From JAVVSR01 sp036654095 (GTDB lineage Bacteria > Bacillota > Clostridia > Christensenellales > CAG-917): a stretch of 64,000 nt of DNA. Within the stretch, counting starts at the first letter, position 1. Every line of letters starts with the position of its first letter. The stretch is taken from the NCBI GenBank assembly GCA_036654095.1, contig JAVVSR010000009.1, positions 1 through 64,000 on the forward strand, given 5' to 3'. Both the position numbers and the translations under genes were made by a program. The notes under the pieces were generated by a model that was not told where the DNA came from, did no database searches, and was given only the letters and a program-made list of their open reading frames with translations. Shown in pieces: positions 52,537 through 62,199 of the stretch.

Positions 52537-54507
52537 TTATCGATTTTTCTTATATTCTTTATACCAAGCCTCGTTAATGCCTCGACGGTTTTCTTTAAAT
52601 TCTTTTGCAATTTCTTTCATTCGGTTGTTCATATCGACAGCGATAGTTGGATAAACTGGTTGGCGATTATAATTTTCGCCACTGTCGTCGGTTAAAATGT
52701 GTAGCCAATTTTTGCGATATTTATCAAAAAATGCGCTATTATCATTTTGGATATTTTTAAAATATTTAAATGTTACAAATTCATTATCGGTTAAAACCTT
52801 GTGTTTAAAGCCGTACTCTGCAATGATATCGGCCGAAGGAATGGCGTATTGTATGGCTTTAATTTTTTCGCGTTTCATATGTAATATAGGGTGTTCAACC
52901 GTATGAATAACTTTTTTACTGTCATTAATCAACGGAAGCATAGAAATGCCGTCTATGGCGCGGTCGAATGGCAGATACGACGTTTTTTGGCCGCTGTAGC
53001 CCGAAATTTTACAGATATCGACGAGAGTTGGGTAAAGGTCAACAAGAGTTGCGCTACCGTCACGAGTTTCACCTTTATTAAATAAACCATTATTATTTTT
53101 CCATTGCATTAAAAATGGAACTTTTTGTCCACCCTCGTATGCGGTGTATTTCCCTCCGCGGAGTTCATTTGTTGAGCCTTGCAGCGCAGGGCCATTGTCT
53201 GATGTAAAGATGATGAGGGTATCATCAAGCTCGTTTAATTCGTCAAGAGTATTTAAAAGTTTCCCTAAATAGCTGTCAAATTCCGTTACGCAGTCGGCAT
53301 AGTCGCCTAAGCCAGTTTTGCCTTTAAATTCATCTCCTACAAAAATAGGCGCGTGTGGCCACGGAGTTGTGTACCAAGCGCAGAAAGGTTGGTCGCCTTT
53401 GGAAACCTCGCGAATCCAACCGTCAATTTCGTTGTGGATAAGCTTAGTTGCGTTAGATTGGTCCTTAAGTTCCGCCTTGTCGACGACAATTTCATACTCG
53501 CCCTTTGTTTCCTTTACGTGATAAAATGGAGTCATATCATTTACGTGGTGACTGCCATAGAAATAGTCAAAACCTTGATTTGTTGGCAAATATTGACCGT
53601 AGTCACCTAAATGCCATTTCCCAAAACAGCCAGTAGAATACCCTGCATTTTGCAACGTTTCCGCAATGGTAATTTCGTCGCCAAGCATACCGTCAACGTT
53701 GTTGCCCATTTCAAATGAGTTAAATAGACGCGTTGTGCTGAAAGGCGAAAACGATTGTACGGTTGGGTAAATAACATTATCCGCGCAACCGCGATAAGGA
53801 TATCTTCCCGTGAGCGCGGCAAAACGAGCAGGCGAACACACCGAATAACTGCTATAAAAATTGGTGAAGTTAAGTCCGTTTTGAGCAATGCTGTCAATGT
53901 TGGGGGTGTCATAAAGCGCGCCATTTAATGATATATCGCCATATCCCAAATCGTCCATTAAAACAAACAAAACATTGGGGCTTGACTTGTTTGACTTTAC
54001 TTTATCGACATTGTTTAGATATTCGTCGTGGCCAGCCGCAAGGCTTACCATATTGGGCTTTGATTTTAAACTCATTGTAAGTACGTATATAATTGATGTA
54101 ATTACAAGCACTGACGACAAAATAATCGCTTTCGCTTGTATGCGATGTTTATCGGCAAACATAACCAAATAATATAATCCAAGCAAAATCAAAAATGACG
54201 GCAATGCCAGTAAAGCATTATATAAAACGCGTAAAATAAAAATTTCATCAACGCCAAATGCGATGTAGTACATTGTAACGCCAAAACTGACCGTTGTATA
54301 TGCAATAAAGTAATATAGATTAAGTTGCTTTTTAAATATAAGCTCAACTAAAATAATTGCTGCCACAAAACAACAAAAAACGGCGGAAACAACGGCGATT
54401 AAATTTAAACGGCCAATCCACATAGCAAGCATTAATGTAATGCCTAAAATTGCAAACACAAATCCAACTGACTTAATTTTGTTTAAGGTTTTAATTTGCT
54501 TATCCAT
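52537..54507 (-). CDS. Membrane-bound sulfatase, Cys-type
   Basis: 656 residues. Five hydrophobic helices lie in the first 150 residues, then a long sulfatase domain: VLMDDLGYGDISLNG (metal Asp pair), VCSPARFAALTGRYPYR (formylglycine site C-x-P-x-R), FGKWHLGDYG and FTSDNGPALQGS. The Cys is the residue that the maturase would oxidise. The sulfatase domain faces outside. Substrate is unknown; host or algal sulfated glycans and sulfated sterols are possibilities. Phosphoethanolamine transferases share the membrane layout but not the CSPAR motif. Confidence 0.92.
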   Translation of the reverse strand: MDKQIKTLNKIKSVGFVFAILGITLMLAMWIGRLNLIAVVSAVFCCFVAAIILVELIFKKQLNLYYFIAYTTVSFGVTMYYIAFGVDEIFILRVLYNALLALPSFLILLGLYYLVMFADKHRIQAKAIILSSVLVITSIIYVLTMSLKSKPNMVSLAAGHDEYLNNVDKVKSNKSSPNVLFVLMDDLGYGDISLNGALYDTPNIDSIAQNGLNFTNFYSSYSVCSPARFAALTGRYPYRGCADNVIYPTVQSFSPFSTTRLFNSFEMGNNVDGMLGDEITIAETLQNAGYSTGCFGKWHLGDYGQYLPTNQGFDYFYGSHHVNDMTPFYHVKETKGEYEIVVDKAELKDQSNATKLIHNEIDGWIREVSKGDQPFCAWYTTPWPHAPIFVGDEFKGKTGLGDYADCVTEFDSYLGKLLNTLDELNELDDTLIIFTSDNGPALQGSTNELRGGKYTAYEGGQKVPFLMQWKNNNGLFNKGETRDGSATLVDLYPTLVDICKISGYSGQKTSYLPFDRAIDGISMLPLINDSKKVIHTVEHPILHMKREKIKAIQYAIPSADIIAEYGFKHKVLTDNEFVTFKYFKNIQNDNSAFFDKYRKNWLHILTDDSGENYNRQPVYPTIAVDMNNRMKEIAKEFKENRRGINEAWYKEYKKNR

Positions 54508-54591
54508 AATTCACCATAACTCATTTAATAAATCTATTATATATAAAAAAAGCAAATAGCACAAATAAAAAGACGGAGTTTTGAAAAAAGG

Positions 54592-54620
54592 TTTTCAAAA
54601 TGAACGAAATGTAGTATAAT
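54592..54620 (+). promoter_or_regulatory. Promoter of the decarboxylase gene, implying a leaderless mRNA
   Basis: TATAAT 54615-54620 with a weak TTTTCA -35 at 54592-54597, 17-bp spacer. The ATG lies 6 nt after the -10 box and no SD is present. Confidence 0.5.
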
Positions 54621-54626
54621 AAAATT

Positions 54627-55922
54627 ATGACAAAGCCGATATATGACAGCGTAATAAAATATGCTTTAAGTTGCCCCGAGAGGTTTCATATGCCAGCGCA
54701 TTTTGGGGCAAATCTAGACGACCTTTTATATTCGTCGTCGGCTTTTGACATTACTGAACTTGATTTTTCAGACAATTTACAAAATCCAAATGGTATAATT
54801 TTAGAAAGCGAAATTCAAGCGGCAAAAATATATAAAAGCCAAACGAGCCTATATTTTACAACGGGTGCGACAACTGCGATATTTGTCGCAATAGGCGCGT
54901 TGCGCGCTCGCGGTCGCGACATTATTATACAGCGAAATTGTCATAAATCGGTGTATTCGGCGGTCAGACATTTTGGGCTTAATCCGCACTACATTTACTC
55001 AAAACTATCGCGCGGATTGCCGTCAGTAGTCACACCCAGTGAAGTTAGACAGGCCTTAAGTGATTGCCCAAATGCGGCGGCTATTGTTATTACTTCGCCT
55101 ACCTATTTTGGAGATAGCGCATCTTTGGATATCGTTAAAATTGCAAAACAAGCAGGTATTCCGCTTATTGTAGATGAAGCGCACGGCGCCCATTTTTGCT
55201 TTTCAAACGAATTGCCCCAAGGGTTTTCGGAGTATGCCGATATGGCCGTGGTCAGTCTACATAAAACTATGCCAGTATATGGTGGCGGGGCAATCTTAAA
55301 TGTCAACAATAAGCAGTATAGCGACGTAGCGCGGACATTACGCAGCGATTTGCACACTACAAGTCCAAGTTATGTGGTTTTAGCTTCAATGGACTACGCT
55401 ATTGATGAGCTTAATTTGTATGGCGAAGTGCTTTATGAAAAACTTAAAAATAGGATTGATTTATTTAAAGAGAATTTAAAAAAATATTATTTTTATCCTA
55501 ATGATGATTTTTCGAGGCTATGTATTCTGCTGGGTAAAAAATTGATTGATAAACTGCAACGTTTAAATATAATGCCCGAGTTGGTTTATTGTGATTATGC
55601 GGTGTTTATTGTTTCGCCATACAATATGGAAAGGTTGGCAGTGCTTGAGGGTGTGCTGTTAAATGAAACACCTGAAGCTAGTGACAATCTAAATGGTTTT
55701 CAATATCCAACTCCTCAAAAAGGCAATGACGGCAGTTCGTTTGAATTAGTTAGTTTAAGTGACGCCGTTGGTCGAAGCGCGTATAATGAGTTGGGCATTT
55801 ATCCTCCGGGTATTCCGCTAGTTGCGCACGGCGAAATAATAACTTCAGAAATTCAGTCAATACTTATGAAAGAAAACAATGTTTTTGGCTTTGTAAACGG
55901 CAAAGTCTGTGTTACAATATAA
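54627..55922 (+). CDS. Orn/Lys/Arg decarboxylase family PLP enzyme (YaaO-like)
   Basis: 431 residues, the short form of the family. FHMPAHFG at the N-terminus, TTGATTAIFVAIGA, DEAHGAHF with the PLP Asp, and SLHKTMP with the Schiff-base Lys are diagnostic. In Bacilli and Clostridia the same gene precedes tmk, as here. It would decarboxylate lysine, arginine or ornithine to polyamine precursors. The start has no SD and coincides with the predicted transcription start. Confidence 0.9.
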   Translation: MTKPIYDSVIKYALSCPERFHMPAHFGANLDDLLYSSSAFDITELDFSDNLQNPNGIILESEIQAAKIYKSQTSLYFTTGATTAIFVAIGALRARGRDIIIQRNCHKSVYSAVRHFGLNPHYIYSKLSRGLPSVVTPSEVRQALSDCPNAAAIVITSPTYFGDSASLDIVKIAKQAGIPLIVDEAHGAHFCFSNELPQGFSEYADMAVVSLHKTMPVYGGGAILNVNNKQYSDVARTLRSDLHTTSPSYVVLASMDYAIDELNLYGEVLYEKLKNRIDLFKENLKKYYFYPNDDFSRLCILLGKKLIDKLQRLNIMPELVYCDYAVFIVSPYNMERLAVLEGVLLNETPEASDNLNGFQYPTPQKGNDGSSFELVSLSDAVGRSAYNELGIYPPGIPLVAHGEIITSEIQSILMKENNVFGFVNGKVCVTI

Positions 55923-56152
55923 CTGTTATATTTTGTTTATTCCTTTTAATAAAGTGATATTAAAATTAAGCTAAATATATTTTTTGTGCATTATTTAAAG
56001 TATGGCGTTAGATATTTTTGGTATAGTATTGAAATTTATTAGCGTAGGCTTTAGCAAGGAAGAACTATTTACTTTAAAAGTACAGTCAGTTAATGTTTTT
56101 ACAATCATAGATAGGCCATAAAAATGGCTTAAATAAAATACGGCAGGTAGTT

Positions 56153-56779
56153 ATGGCAAGTTTTATTACGTTTGAAGGCGGCGAAGGCGTTGGAAAATCA
56201 ACACAGGTTTCGCTTGTTATGGAATATTTAAAAAACACCAATCAGGAGGCAATTTTGGTGCGACAGCCCGGCGGGACGCAAATTTCCGAAGCGGTCCGCG
56301 CGATTTTGCTTGACCCAAAAAACACCGAGATGTGTCCCGAGTGCGAGGCTTTACTATATGCAGCGGCGCGCGCGCAACTAATAAAAGAGGTTATAAAGCC
56401 ATCGTTAGATAAAGGTATAATTGTTGTTTGCGACAGGCATATTGATAGTTCTATGGCATATCAGGGCTATGCGCGAAATCTTGGCATTGATGAAATAATT
56501 AAAATTAACGAAATGGCTGTTGGCGAATGTGTGCCCGATGCAACAATATTTATTGACTTACCACACGACAAGATGTTTAGAAGCAAGGCATCGTCATTGC
56601 AACTGTGTGACAGGCTCGAAGCGGAAAGCCAAAGTTTTCACGAAAAAGTTTATGAAGGGTTTAGAATGCTTGCTGAAAGGTTTTCAAATCGAATTATCCG
56701 AATAATACCTTGCGCTAGCAAGCAAGAAACTTCAAAGCTAATTATTGATGCTTTGAAAAACAAAGGGGTTATAAGTTAA
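56153..56779 (+). CDS. tmk: dTMP kinase
   Basis: 208 residues. The P-loop FEGGEGVGKSTQ, the DRHIDSSMAYQG motif and the lid region CDRLEAES are typical. It phosphorylates dTMP to dTDP. A cysteine-containing insertion (MCPECEALLYAAARAQ) is slightly unusual but keeps the family pattern. The stop overlaps the holB start (TAATG). Confidence 0.95.
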   Translation: MASFITFEGGEGVGKSTQVSLVMEYLKNTNQEAILVRQPGGTQISEAVRAILLDPKNTEMCPECEALLYAAARAQLIKEVIKPSLDKGIIVVCDRHIDSSMAYQGYARNLGIDEIIKINEMAVGECVPDATIFIDLPHDKMFRSKASSLQLCDRLEAESQSFHEKVYEGFRMLAERFSNRIIRIIPCASKQETSKLIIDALKNKGVIS

Positions 56780-57753
56780 TGATTAAGTATGTCGATGCGC
56801 TTAAAAATAGCGAAGCTTACAAACTTATAAAAAAAGATATTGACTGCGGCGAACTTGCGCACGCGTATATGGTGATTTCGCCCGATGTAGAGGTTGTGGC
56901 GGAACTGTTTTCGTTAGTTGCTTGCACAGTGTTTTGTGAAAACGATGCCTGTTTGCAGTGTTCTACGTGCAGCAAAATTTTAAATGGAAATCATGTTGAT
57001 ATTAAGTATATTAATCAACTCAATGAAAACATTAAAGTAGATGACGTTAAGGAATTAATTGATGACACGTCATTGTTGTCATATGAAGGTAAAAACAAAC
57101 TCTATTTTATATATTCGGCCGACAAAATGAATTTAATTGCGCAAAACAAATTGCTAAAAACGCTTGAAGAACCACCCAAGTCGGTTACAATATTTTTAGG
57201 GGTGGGGCGCGAAAGCGCAATGCTAGACACCATTATGTCTCGGGCGAGAAAAATTTATCTTGACAGGTTTTCTGAAGATGTAATTTATAATGAAATCTAC
57301 GCCGAAACTTATGATGAAAAAAAAGCGCGAATTGCGTCGGTTTGTTGCGACGGAATGTTAGGACGAGCAAGCGAAATTGCAAAAAGCGCGGGCTATGAGG
57401 CCGTTTACGACGAAACTTTGACCGTTTTAAAACAGCTCAAAAAAAGCTCGGATGTTGCCTCTGTATTGGGGTTGAAGCCATCGCTTGTTGACAATCTACC
57501 AATATTTTTGGATACGTTGTCGTTGCTAATTCGCGATATGCTTATGTCAAAAACGAATTTGTCGTTAGTCTTATCTAAGCACAAAGCCGACGAAATTATG
57601 GAATTGTCGCAAGGATATTCTGAACGCGCTTTGGGAAACATCTTATACCTTATTAATAGCGAGCGCAAAAAACTCGAAGCAAACGTGACGAAAATTTGCG
57701 TACTTGAAAATTTATTTTTTGGAATCTTGGAGGTAAAATATAAATGTCGATAA
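56779..57753 (+). CDS. holB: DNA polymerase III subunit delta'
   Basis: 324 residues. A zinc-module cysteine cluster CENDACLQCSTCSKI near residue 55, then IKVDDVKELIDD and the AQNKLLKTLEEPPKSV sensor-like segment are typical of delta'. It belongs to the sliding-clamp loader. It starts with a 1-bp overlap with tmk and overlaps ricT by 10 bp, the conserved tmk-holB-yaaT order. Confidence 0.94.
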   Translation: MIKYVDALKNSEAYKLIKKDIDCGELAHAYMVISPDVEVVAELFSLVACTVFCENDACLQCSTCSKILNGNHVDIKYINQLNENIKVDDVKELIDDTSLLSYEGKNKLYFIYSADKMNLIAQNKLLKTLEEPPKSVTIFLGVGRESAMLDTIMSRARKIYLDRFSEDVIYNEIYAETYDEKKARIASVCCDGMLGRASEIAKSAGYEAVYDETLTVLKQLKKSSDVASVLGLKPSLVDNLPIFLDTLSLLIRDMLMSKTNLSLVLSKHKADEIMELSQGYSERALGNILYLINSERKKLEANVTKICVLENLFFGILEVKYKCR

Positions 57754-58622
57754 CCATAGTTGGTGTTAAATTTAAAAACTCTTGTAAGGTGTACTACTTT
57801 AATCCCGAGGCAAACGCGTATGCAGAGGGCGAAGGCGTAATTGTTGAAACGGCGCGAGGAGTGGAGTATGGTTTAGTGGCTATCGCTAACAGGGACGTTC
57901 CCGATGCAGAAGTTGTGCAACCATTAAAGCCTATTATTAGAAAAGCAACTGATGACGACTTTGCGCAAACCATAAAAAACGAGGGAATGAAAGCCGAGGC
58001 TATGCGCTTGGCAAACGAGAAAATCGAAAAGCACAAGTTAAATATGAAACTTGTTGACGCTGAATATACCTTTGACAGAAACAAGGTGATATTTTATTTT
58101 ACGGCTAACGGGCGAGTTGATTTCCGCGAACTTGTTAAGGATTTGGCAGGTGTGTTTAGGGTTCGCATAGAACTGCGCCAAATTTATGAGCGCGACGATA
58201 CAAAAATAAGAGGCGCGCTTGCTGTATGCGGTCGCGAATGTTGTTGCAAAACACATCTGCCCGATTTTGAAAAAGTATCAATTAAAATGGCTAAAGTGCA
58301 AGGGTTGTCTTTAAATCCTGCAAAAATTAGCGGAGTATGCGGAAGACTTATGTGTTGCTTAAAATACGAAAACGACTACTATGCCGAAATGTTTAAAAAA
58401 ATGCCTCGAATTGGAAGTCGCGCTATGACTCCCGACGGCGAAGGCATTGTTGAAAACAATGATATTATTCGTCAGCAAGTGAAAGTTAGGGTTATGCAGC
58501 CAGATGGCACATATGACATTAAAACGTATGAATTAACCGATATCGACGCTAAAGAACACCAGTCCTCAAACGATACCGATGACTCGGTAGATGATGCCGA
58601 TTTGAAAAAATTGCTTGACTAA
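57744..58622 (+). CDS. ricT: PSP1 domain protein RicT (YaaT)
   Basis: 292 residues. EGVIVETARGVEYGLV opens the PSP1 domain. The cysteines in CGRECCC, CCLKYE and the CGRLMCC motif are the ones that bind iron-sulfur clusters in the Y-complex. RicT/YaaT with YlbF and YmcA promotes RNase Y processing and sporulation competence in B. subtilis. It follows holB; an acidic tail (NDTDDSVDDADLKK) ends the protein. Confidence 0.93.
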   Translation: MSITIVGVKFKNSCKVYYFNPEANAYAEGEGVIVETARGVEYGLVAIANRDVPDAEVVQPLKPIIRKATDDDFAQTIKNEGMKAEAMRLANEKIEKHKLNMKLVDAEYTFDRNKVIFYFTANGRVDFRELVKDLAGVFRVRIELRQIYERDDTKIRGALAVCGRECCCKTHLPDFEKVSIKMAKVQGLSLNPAKISGVCGRLMCCLKYENDYYAEMFKKMPRIGSRAMTPDGEGIVENNDIIRQQVKVRVMQPDGTYDIKTYELTDIDAKEHQSSNDTDDSVDDADLKKLLD

Positions 58623-58662
58623 ATTTATTTTTTTAAACGTATAATAAGGATAGATATTTTTT

Positions 58663-58690
58663 AAGGACTGCATGAAAATGCGGTCCTTTT
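58663..58690 (+). terminator. Probable terminator of the tmk-holB-ricT operon
   Basis: AAGGACTGCAT pairs with ATGCGGTCCTT (one T/G wobble) around a GAAA loop; only a short T-tract follows. Confidence 0.65.
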
Positions 58691-58801
58691 GCGTGCAAAA
58701 ACGAAAGGATTAATAAAATATAAATACAATGTATTTATTAAAGGTTTTAAAACAAAATAAAATTAATCAAGTTTGCTTGTATACATCAGACATAATAATT
58801 G

Positions 58802-58831
58802 TTGACTTTAAACATTTGGCGGTGCTATAAT
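58802..58831 (+). promoter_or_regulatory. Promoter ahead of the small gene and uxuA
   Basis: TTGACT 58802-58807 and TATAAT 58826-58831 with an 18-bp spacer. It precedes the 56-residue gene directly. Confidence 0.65.
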
Positions 58832-58848
58832 TTTTATGAGGAATATAT

Positions 58849-59019
58849 ATGGACAGCAAACTAAATATTTTGATTTGCTTTTTCATACAACATAAGGCGA
58901 TGTTGACGCTTGTTAAAGAGCGTAAAGCCGAGCAAGTTGAGGAAACGATAAGGGAACACATTGCGTGTGGACTAATAAAATGCCCGCGCTTAGGGGAATA
59001 TACACAGTATTTTAAGTAA
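58849..59019 (+). CDS. Small protein resembling the last helices of an FCD (GntR-type) regulator
   Basis: 56 residues, not previously listed as a long frame. ATG 58849 has GAGG 7 nt upstream and a promoter 18 bp above that, so it is probably expressed. The segment QHKAMLTLVKERKAEQVEET, followed by IREHI, follows the end of FCD domains (H-x-A-[IL]-[LM]...R-x-x-x-A-x-x-x-x-x-[IR]-x-E-H-I). A remnant of a UxuR/ExuR-like regulator upstream of a hexuronate operon is a reasonable reading; no DNA-binding domain is seen before it. It could also be an unrelated small protein. Confidence 0.5.
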   Translation: MDSKLNILICFFIQHKAMLTLVKERKAEQVEETIREHIACGLIKCPRLGEYTQYFK

Positions 59020-59178
59020 AAATCAGTTGATTAAAAGGCGCTTGGTACGATTGTCGCAACAATTAAGCCGTCATATAAGTAAATGTAAAATACACAAATT
59101 TAAAATAAAGAAATTTTTTTAGTAGTGTAAAGATAGTATTTTTAATTAGCAACAAAAAAAGATGTCAAAGGGAAAGCT

Positions 59179-60228
59179 ATGAAAATTACATTTCGCTGGT
59201 ACGGGGATAACGACAAAGTTACACTAGAAAACATACGACAAATTCCTGTTGTTACTGGAGTTGTTTCGGCAATTTACGATACTCCTGTTGGAAGTGTTTG
59301 GAGTGAAGATAGTATAAAAAAACTGGTAGAAAACTGTCACAATAATGGTTTAGAATGTGAGGTTATAGAAAGCGTGCCTGTTCACGAGGATATAAAATTA
59401 GGCTTGCCAACGGCTCAAAAATTTATTGAAAACTATTGTGAAAATTTAAGACGTTTGGCAAAATATGGCGTTAAATGCGTATGCTATAATTTTATGCCAG
59501 TATTTGATTGGCTTAGAAGTGACCTTGAAAAAAAACAAGCAGACGGCGCAACAGCGTTGTCGTATAGCCACAACGCTGTGCTTAATATGAACCCTTTAAA
59601 CGGCAATTTATCGTTGCCGGGTTGGGACAGTAGCTATACCTCGGACGGGTTGAAATCGCTACTTAAACAATACGAAACTATCGATGAAGCTTCGTTATGG
59701 AAAAATATTGAAGTTTTTTTAAAAGCGGTTATCCCTGTTTCTGAACAGGTGGGAATTAATATGGCGATACATCCAGATGACCCCCCGTGGCCTATTTTCG
59801 GGTTGCCACGCATTATTACTAATTATGAAAATATAAAGCGATTTTTAAATTTGGTCGATAGTCCCAACAATGGAATTACATTGTGTACGGGTTCGCTGGG
59901 CGCAAGCGCGGACAATAAAATTATCGATATTATTAATATGGCGAAAGGACGCATACACTTTGCGCATATTAGAAATATTAAGTTAAGTGGCGAGCGTGAT
60001 TTTGAGGAAACGGCGCACCCAACTTGTTGTGGCAGTTTGGATATTTACGAAATTTTGAAAGCGCTTTTAGATAGTGGCTTTGACGGATATGTTCGCCCCG
60101 ACCACGGCCGAATGATTTGGGGTGAAAAAGGGCGATATGGATATGGCCTTTATGACCGAGCTTTGGGCGCATGCTACATTGGCGGATTATATGAGGCGAT
60201 AGTGAAAAATAAGGAGAAAAATTTATGA
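59179..60228 (+). CDS. uxuA: Mannonate dehydratase
   Basis: 349 residues. FRWYGDNDKVTLENIRQIP at the N-terminus, the CVCYNFMPVFDWLRSDL region, IHPDDPPWPIFGLPRI and the late YVRPDHGRMIWGE contain the metal-binding His and Cys residues of UxuA. It dehydrates D-mannonate to 2-keto-3-deoxygluconate in glucuronate breakdown. The gene overlaps the next one by 4 bp. The small gene upstream and its promoter suggest where control acts. Confidence 0.96.
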   Translation: MKITFRWYGDNDKVTLENIRQIPVVTGVVSAIYDTPVGSVWSEDSIKKLVENCHNNGLECEVIESVPVHEDIKLGLPTAQKFIENYCENLRRLAKYGVKCVCYNFMPVFDWLRSDLEKKQADGATALSYSHNAVLNMNPLNGNLSLPGWDSSYTSDGLKSLLKQYETIDEASLWKNIEVFLKAVIPVSEQVGINMAIHPDDPPWPIFGLPRIITNYENIKRFLNLVDSPNNGITLCTGSLGASADNKIIDIINMAKGRIHFAHIRNIKLSGERDFEETAHPTCCGSLDIYEILKALLDSGFDGYVRPDHGRMIWGEKGRYGYGLYDRALGACYIGGLYEAIVKNKEKNL

Positions 60229-61040
60229 ACAAAGTTGTTGTCATTACGGGCGCAGGCGGAGTTTTGTGCAGTGTTATAGCCCGAAACTTTTGCGAAAAAA
60301 ATGATAAGGTTGCGCTAATTGATATTAATGGCGAAGCGGTTGCTATGCTAGCGGAAAAACTGACGAATGAAGGGTTTTCTGCGCGCGGATACGAGGCGAA
60401 CGTGTTAAATAAAGAAAGCCTTATAAGCGTTGAAAAAAAGATAACTGAAGATTTTGGAAAGTGCGATATTTTGATAAATGGAGCAGGTGGCAACAACTCT
60501 AAGGCGACAACGGATATTGAGTTTCATAACGAGGCAAAAGCAGGCCTAAAAAGCTTTTTTAACCTTGACGAGGCAGGCGTTGATTTTGTTTTTAACCTAA
60601 ACTTTATGGGTACATTTTTAACGACTCAAGTTTTTGCTGAAGAAATGGCGGCTAGAAAATCGGGAAATATTTTAAATATTTCGTCAATGAACGCATTTTC
60701 ACCACTCACGAAAATTCCTGCGTACTCGGGCGCAAAGGCAGCAATTTCAAATTTTACACAGTGGTTAGCTGTTTATTTTGCCAGTTCGGGAATTCGCGTC
60801 AATGCAATCGCGCCGGGATTTTTTGCTACAAATCAAAATAAAACGCTTTTATTTAATGAGGACGGAAGTTTGACAGATAGAAGTAAAAAGATATTAAATC
60901 AAACTCCAATGAAAAGGTTTGGCGTTCCGATGGAACTGTTAGGCACAATAAACTGGCTTACAAACGACGAAGAAAGCGGATTCGTAACGGGTATAGTCGT
61001 ACCGATTGACGGAGGCTTTAGCGCGTATTCGGGAGTATAA
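60225..61040 (+). CDS. SDR-family D-mannonate (fructuronate) oxidoreductase
   Basis: 271 residues. TGAGGVLCSVIARNF is the SDR nucleotide-binding motif, INGAGGNN the NNAG-like motif, and YSGAKAAISNFTQW the catalytic Tyr-Lys pair. The short-chain type replaces the long-chain UxuB in many Firmicutes (B. subtilis YjmF class) and interconverts D-fructuronate and D-mannonate with NADH. Its 4-bp overlap with uxuA supports the same pathway. Confidence 0.9.
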   Translation: MNKVVVITGAGGVLCSVIARNFCEKNDKVALIDINGEAVAMLAEKLTNEGFSARGYEANVLNKESLISVEKKITEDFGKCDILINGAGGNNSKATTDIEFHNEAKAGLKSFFNLDEAGVDFVFNLNFMGTFLTTQVFAEEMAARKSGNILNISSMNAFSPLTKIPAYSGAKAAISNFTQWLAVYFASSGIRVNAIAPGFFATNQNKTLLFNEDGSLTDRSKKILNQTPMKRFGVPMELLGTINWLTNDEESGFVTGIVVPIDGGFSAYSGV

Positions 61041-61041
61041 A

Positions 61042-62199
61042 ATGAAAAAAATCAATGTTGCGGTTATCGGAATCGGGCGAATGGGCAGTGTGCACGCGCG
61101 AAATCTAAAGAAGGGAAAAGTGCGTGGAGCAAAGCTTCAAGCCATTTGCGACATCAAGTCGGAGGCTTTAACCGAGTTTACAAAAAAGTACGGCCAAACC
61201 GCCACATATTTGGATTATAAAGCTATGCTGAAAGCCGAAAATATTGACGCTGTTATTATAGCGACGGAACATTATTTTCACGCTGATATTGCAATATATT
61301 GTATGGAACAAGGTTTAAATGTATTGGTTGAAAAGCCATTAAGCGTCACTACTTTAGAGGCGAAACGCGTTATCGAGCGCGCAAAAGAACATTCTAAACA
61401 AGTCACGGCAGTGATGTTTAATCAACGTACTAATCCGCTGTATGCCCGCGCAAAAAGGCTTGTAGAGGAAGGCAAGATAGGGGAAATTCAGCGCGTAAAC
61501 TTTATTGTTACCGATTGGTATCGCTCGCAAGCTTACTACAATCAAGGCGGATGGCGCGCGAGTTTGTGGGGTGAGGGCGGTGGAACGCTTATCAATCAAT
61601 GTATACATCAGCTTGATTTAATTCAATGGATAATAGGTCTGCCAAAAACAGTATTTGTAAAAATGGCTACTAAGAATAGGCAAATTACCACTGAAAACGA
61701 TGTGGTTGCGCTTTTCAAATATGATAATGATGTGTATTGCAGTTTTACGGCGTCAACGCACGAGCTTCGAGGCGCTAATCGTTTAGAAATCGCAGGCACT
61801 AATGGACGCATTGTGATTGACAGCAATAAAATGAAAGTGTACACATTTGCAAAAGATGAAAAACAAATTAATAACGAAACTAAATCGGGATATGGTTTTG
61901 TGCTTAAAAAGACGGCGCGCTATAATCATAGATTGGGGTTTGCCGTTGGGTTTATAAAAGGCGGACAGCAATTAAATATTGTACGCAATTTTTTAAATGG
62001 TGTAATGCGCAATGAAAAATTGATTTCGCCTATTGCAGACGGGTTAAATGCGGTAATGATGATAAACGCAATGTATCTTTCGGCGTGGGAGAACAAGGAA
62101 ATTAGCTTGCCGATTGATGATGTGGAATACACTAAAATTTTAAATGATAAGATAAAGGAAGAAAAAATTATATTGGGAGAAAATAATGATAAAAATTAG
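61042..62199 (+). CDS. Gfo/Idh/MocA family dehydrogenase
   Basis: 385 residues. VAVIGIGRMGSVHARN is the Rossmann motif and VEKPLSVTT carries the conserved catalytic-region Lys (EKP). MFNQRTNPLY, GGWRASLWGEGGGTLINQCIHQLDL are shared with the gene at 63105 (read there as GGWRGTWWGEGGGVLINQ), so the two are tandem paralogues. They oxidise or epimerise sugar acids or inositols with NAD. ATG 61042 has GGGAG 6 nt upstream and starts 1 bp after the SDR stop. It overlaps the next gene by 14 bp. Confidence 0.9.
   Translation: MKKINVAVIGIGRMGSVHARNLKKGKVRGAKLQAICDIKSEALTEFTKKYGQTATYLDYKAMLKAENIDAVIIATEHYFHADIAIYCMEQGLNVLVEKPLSVTTLEAKRVIERAKEHSKQVTAVMFNQRTNPLYARAKRLVEEGKIGEIQRVNFIVTDWYRSQAYYNQGGWRASLWGEGGGTLINQCIHQLDLIQWIIGLPKTVFVKMATKNRQITTENDVVALFKYDNDVYCSFTASTHELRGANRLEIAGTNGRIVIDSNKMKVYTFAKDEKQINNETKSGYGFVLKKTARYNHRLGFAVGFIKGGQQLNIVRNFLNGVMRNEKLISPIADGLNAVMMINAMYLSAWENKEISLPIDDVEYTKILNDKIKEEKIILGENNDKN

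Noticed and set aside
59978..60496. 172-residue frame opposite the uxuA-SDR junction
   Set aside because: Antisense to two overlapping, well-identified genes and without supporting signals.
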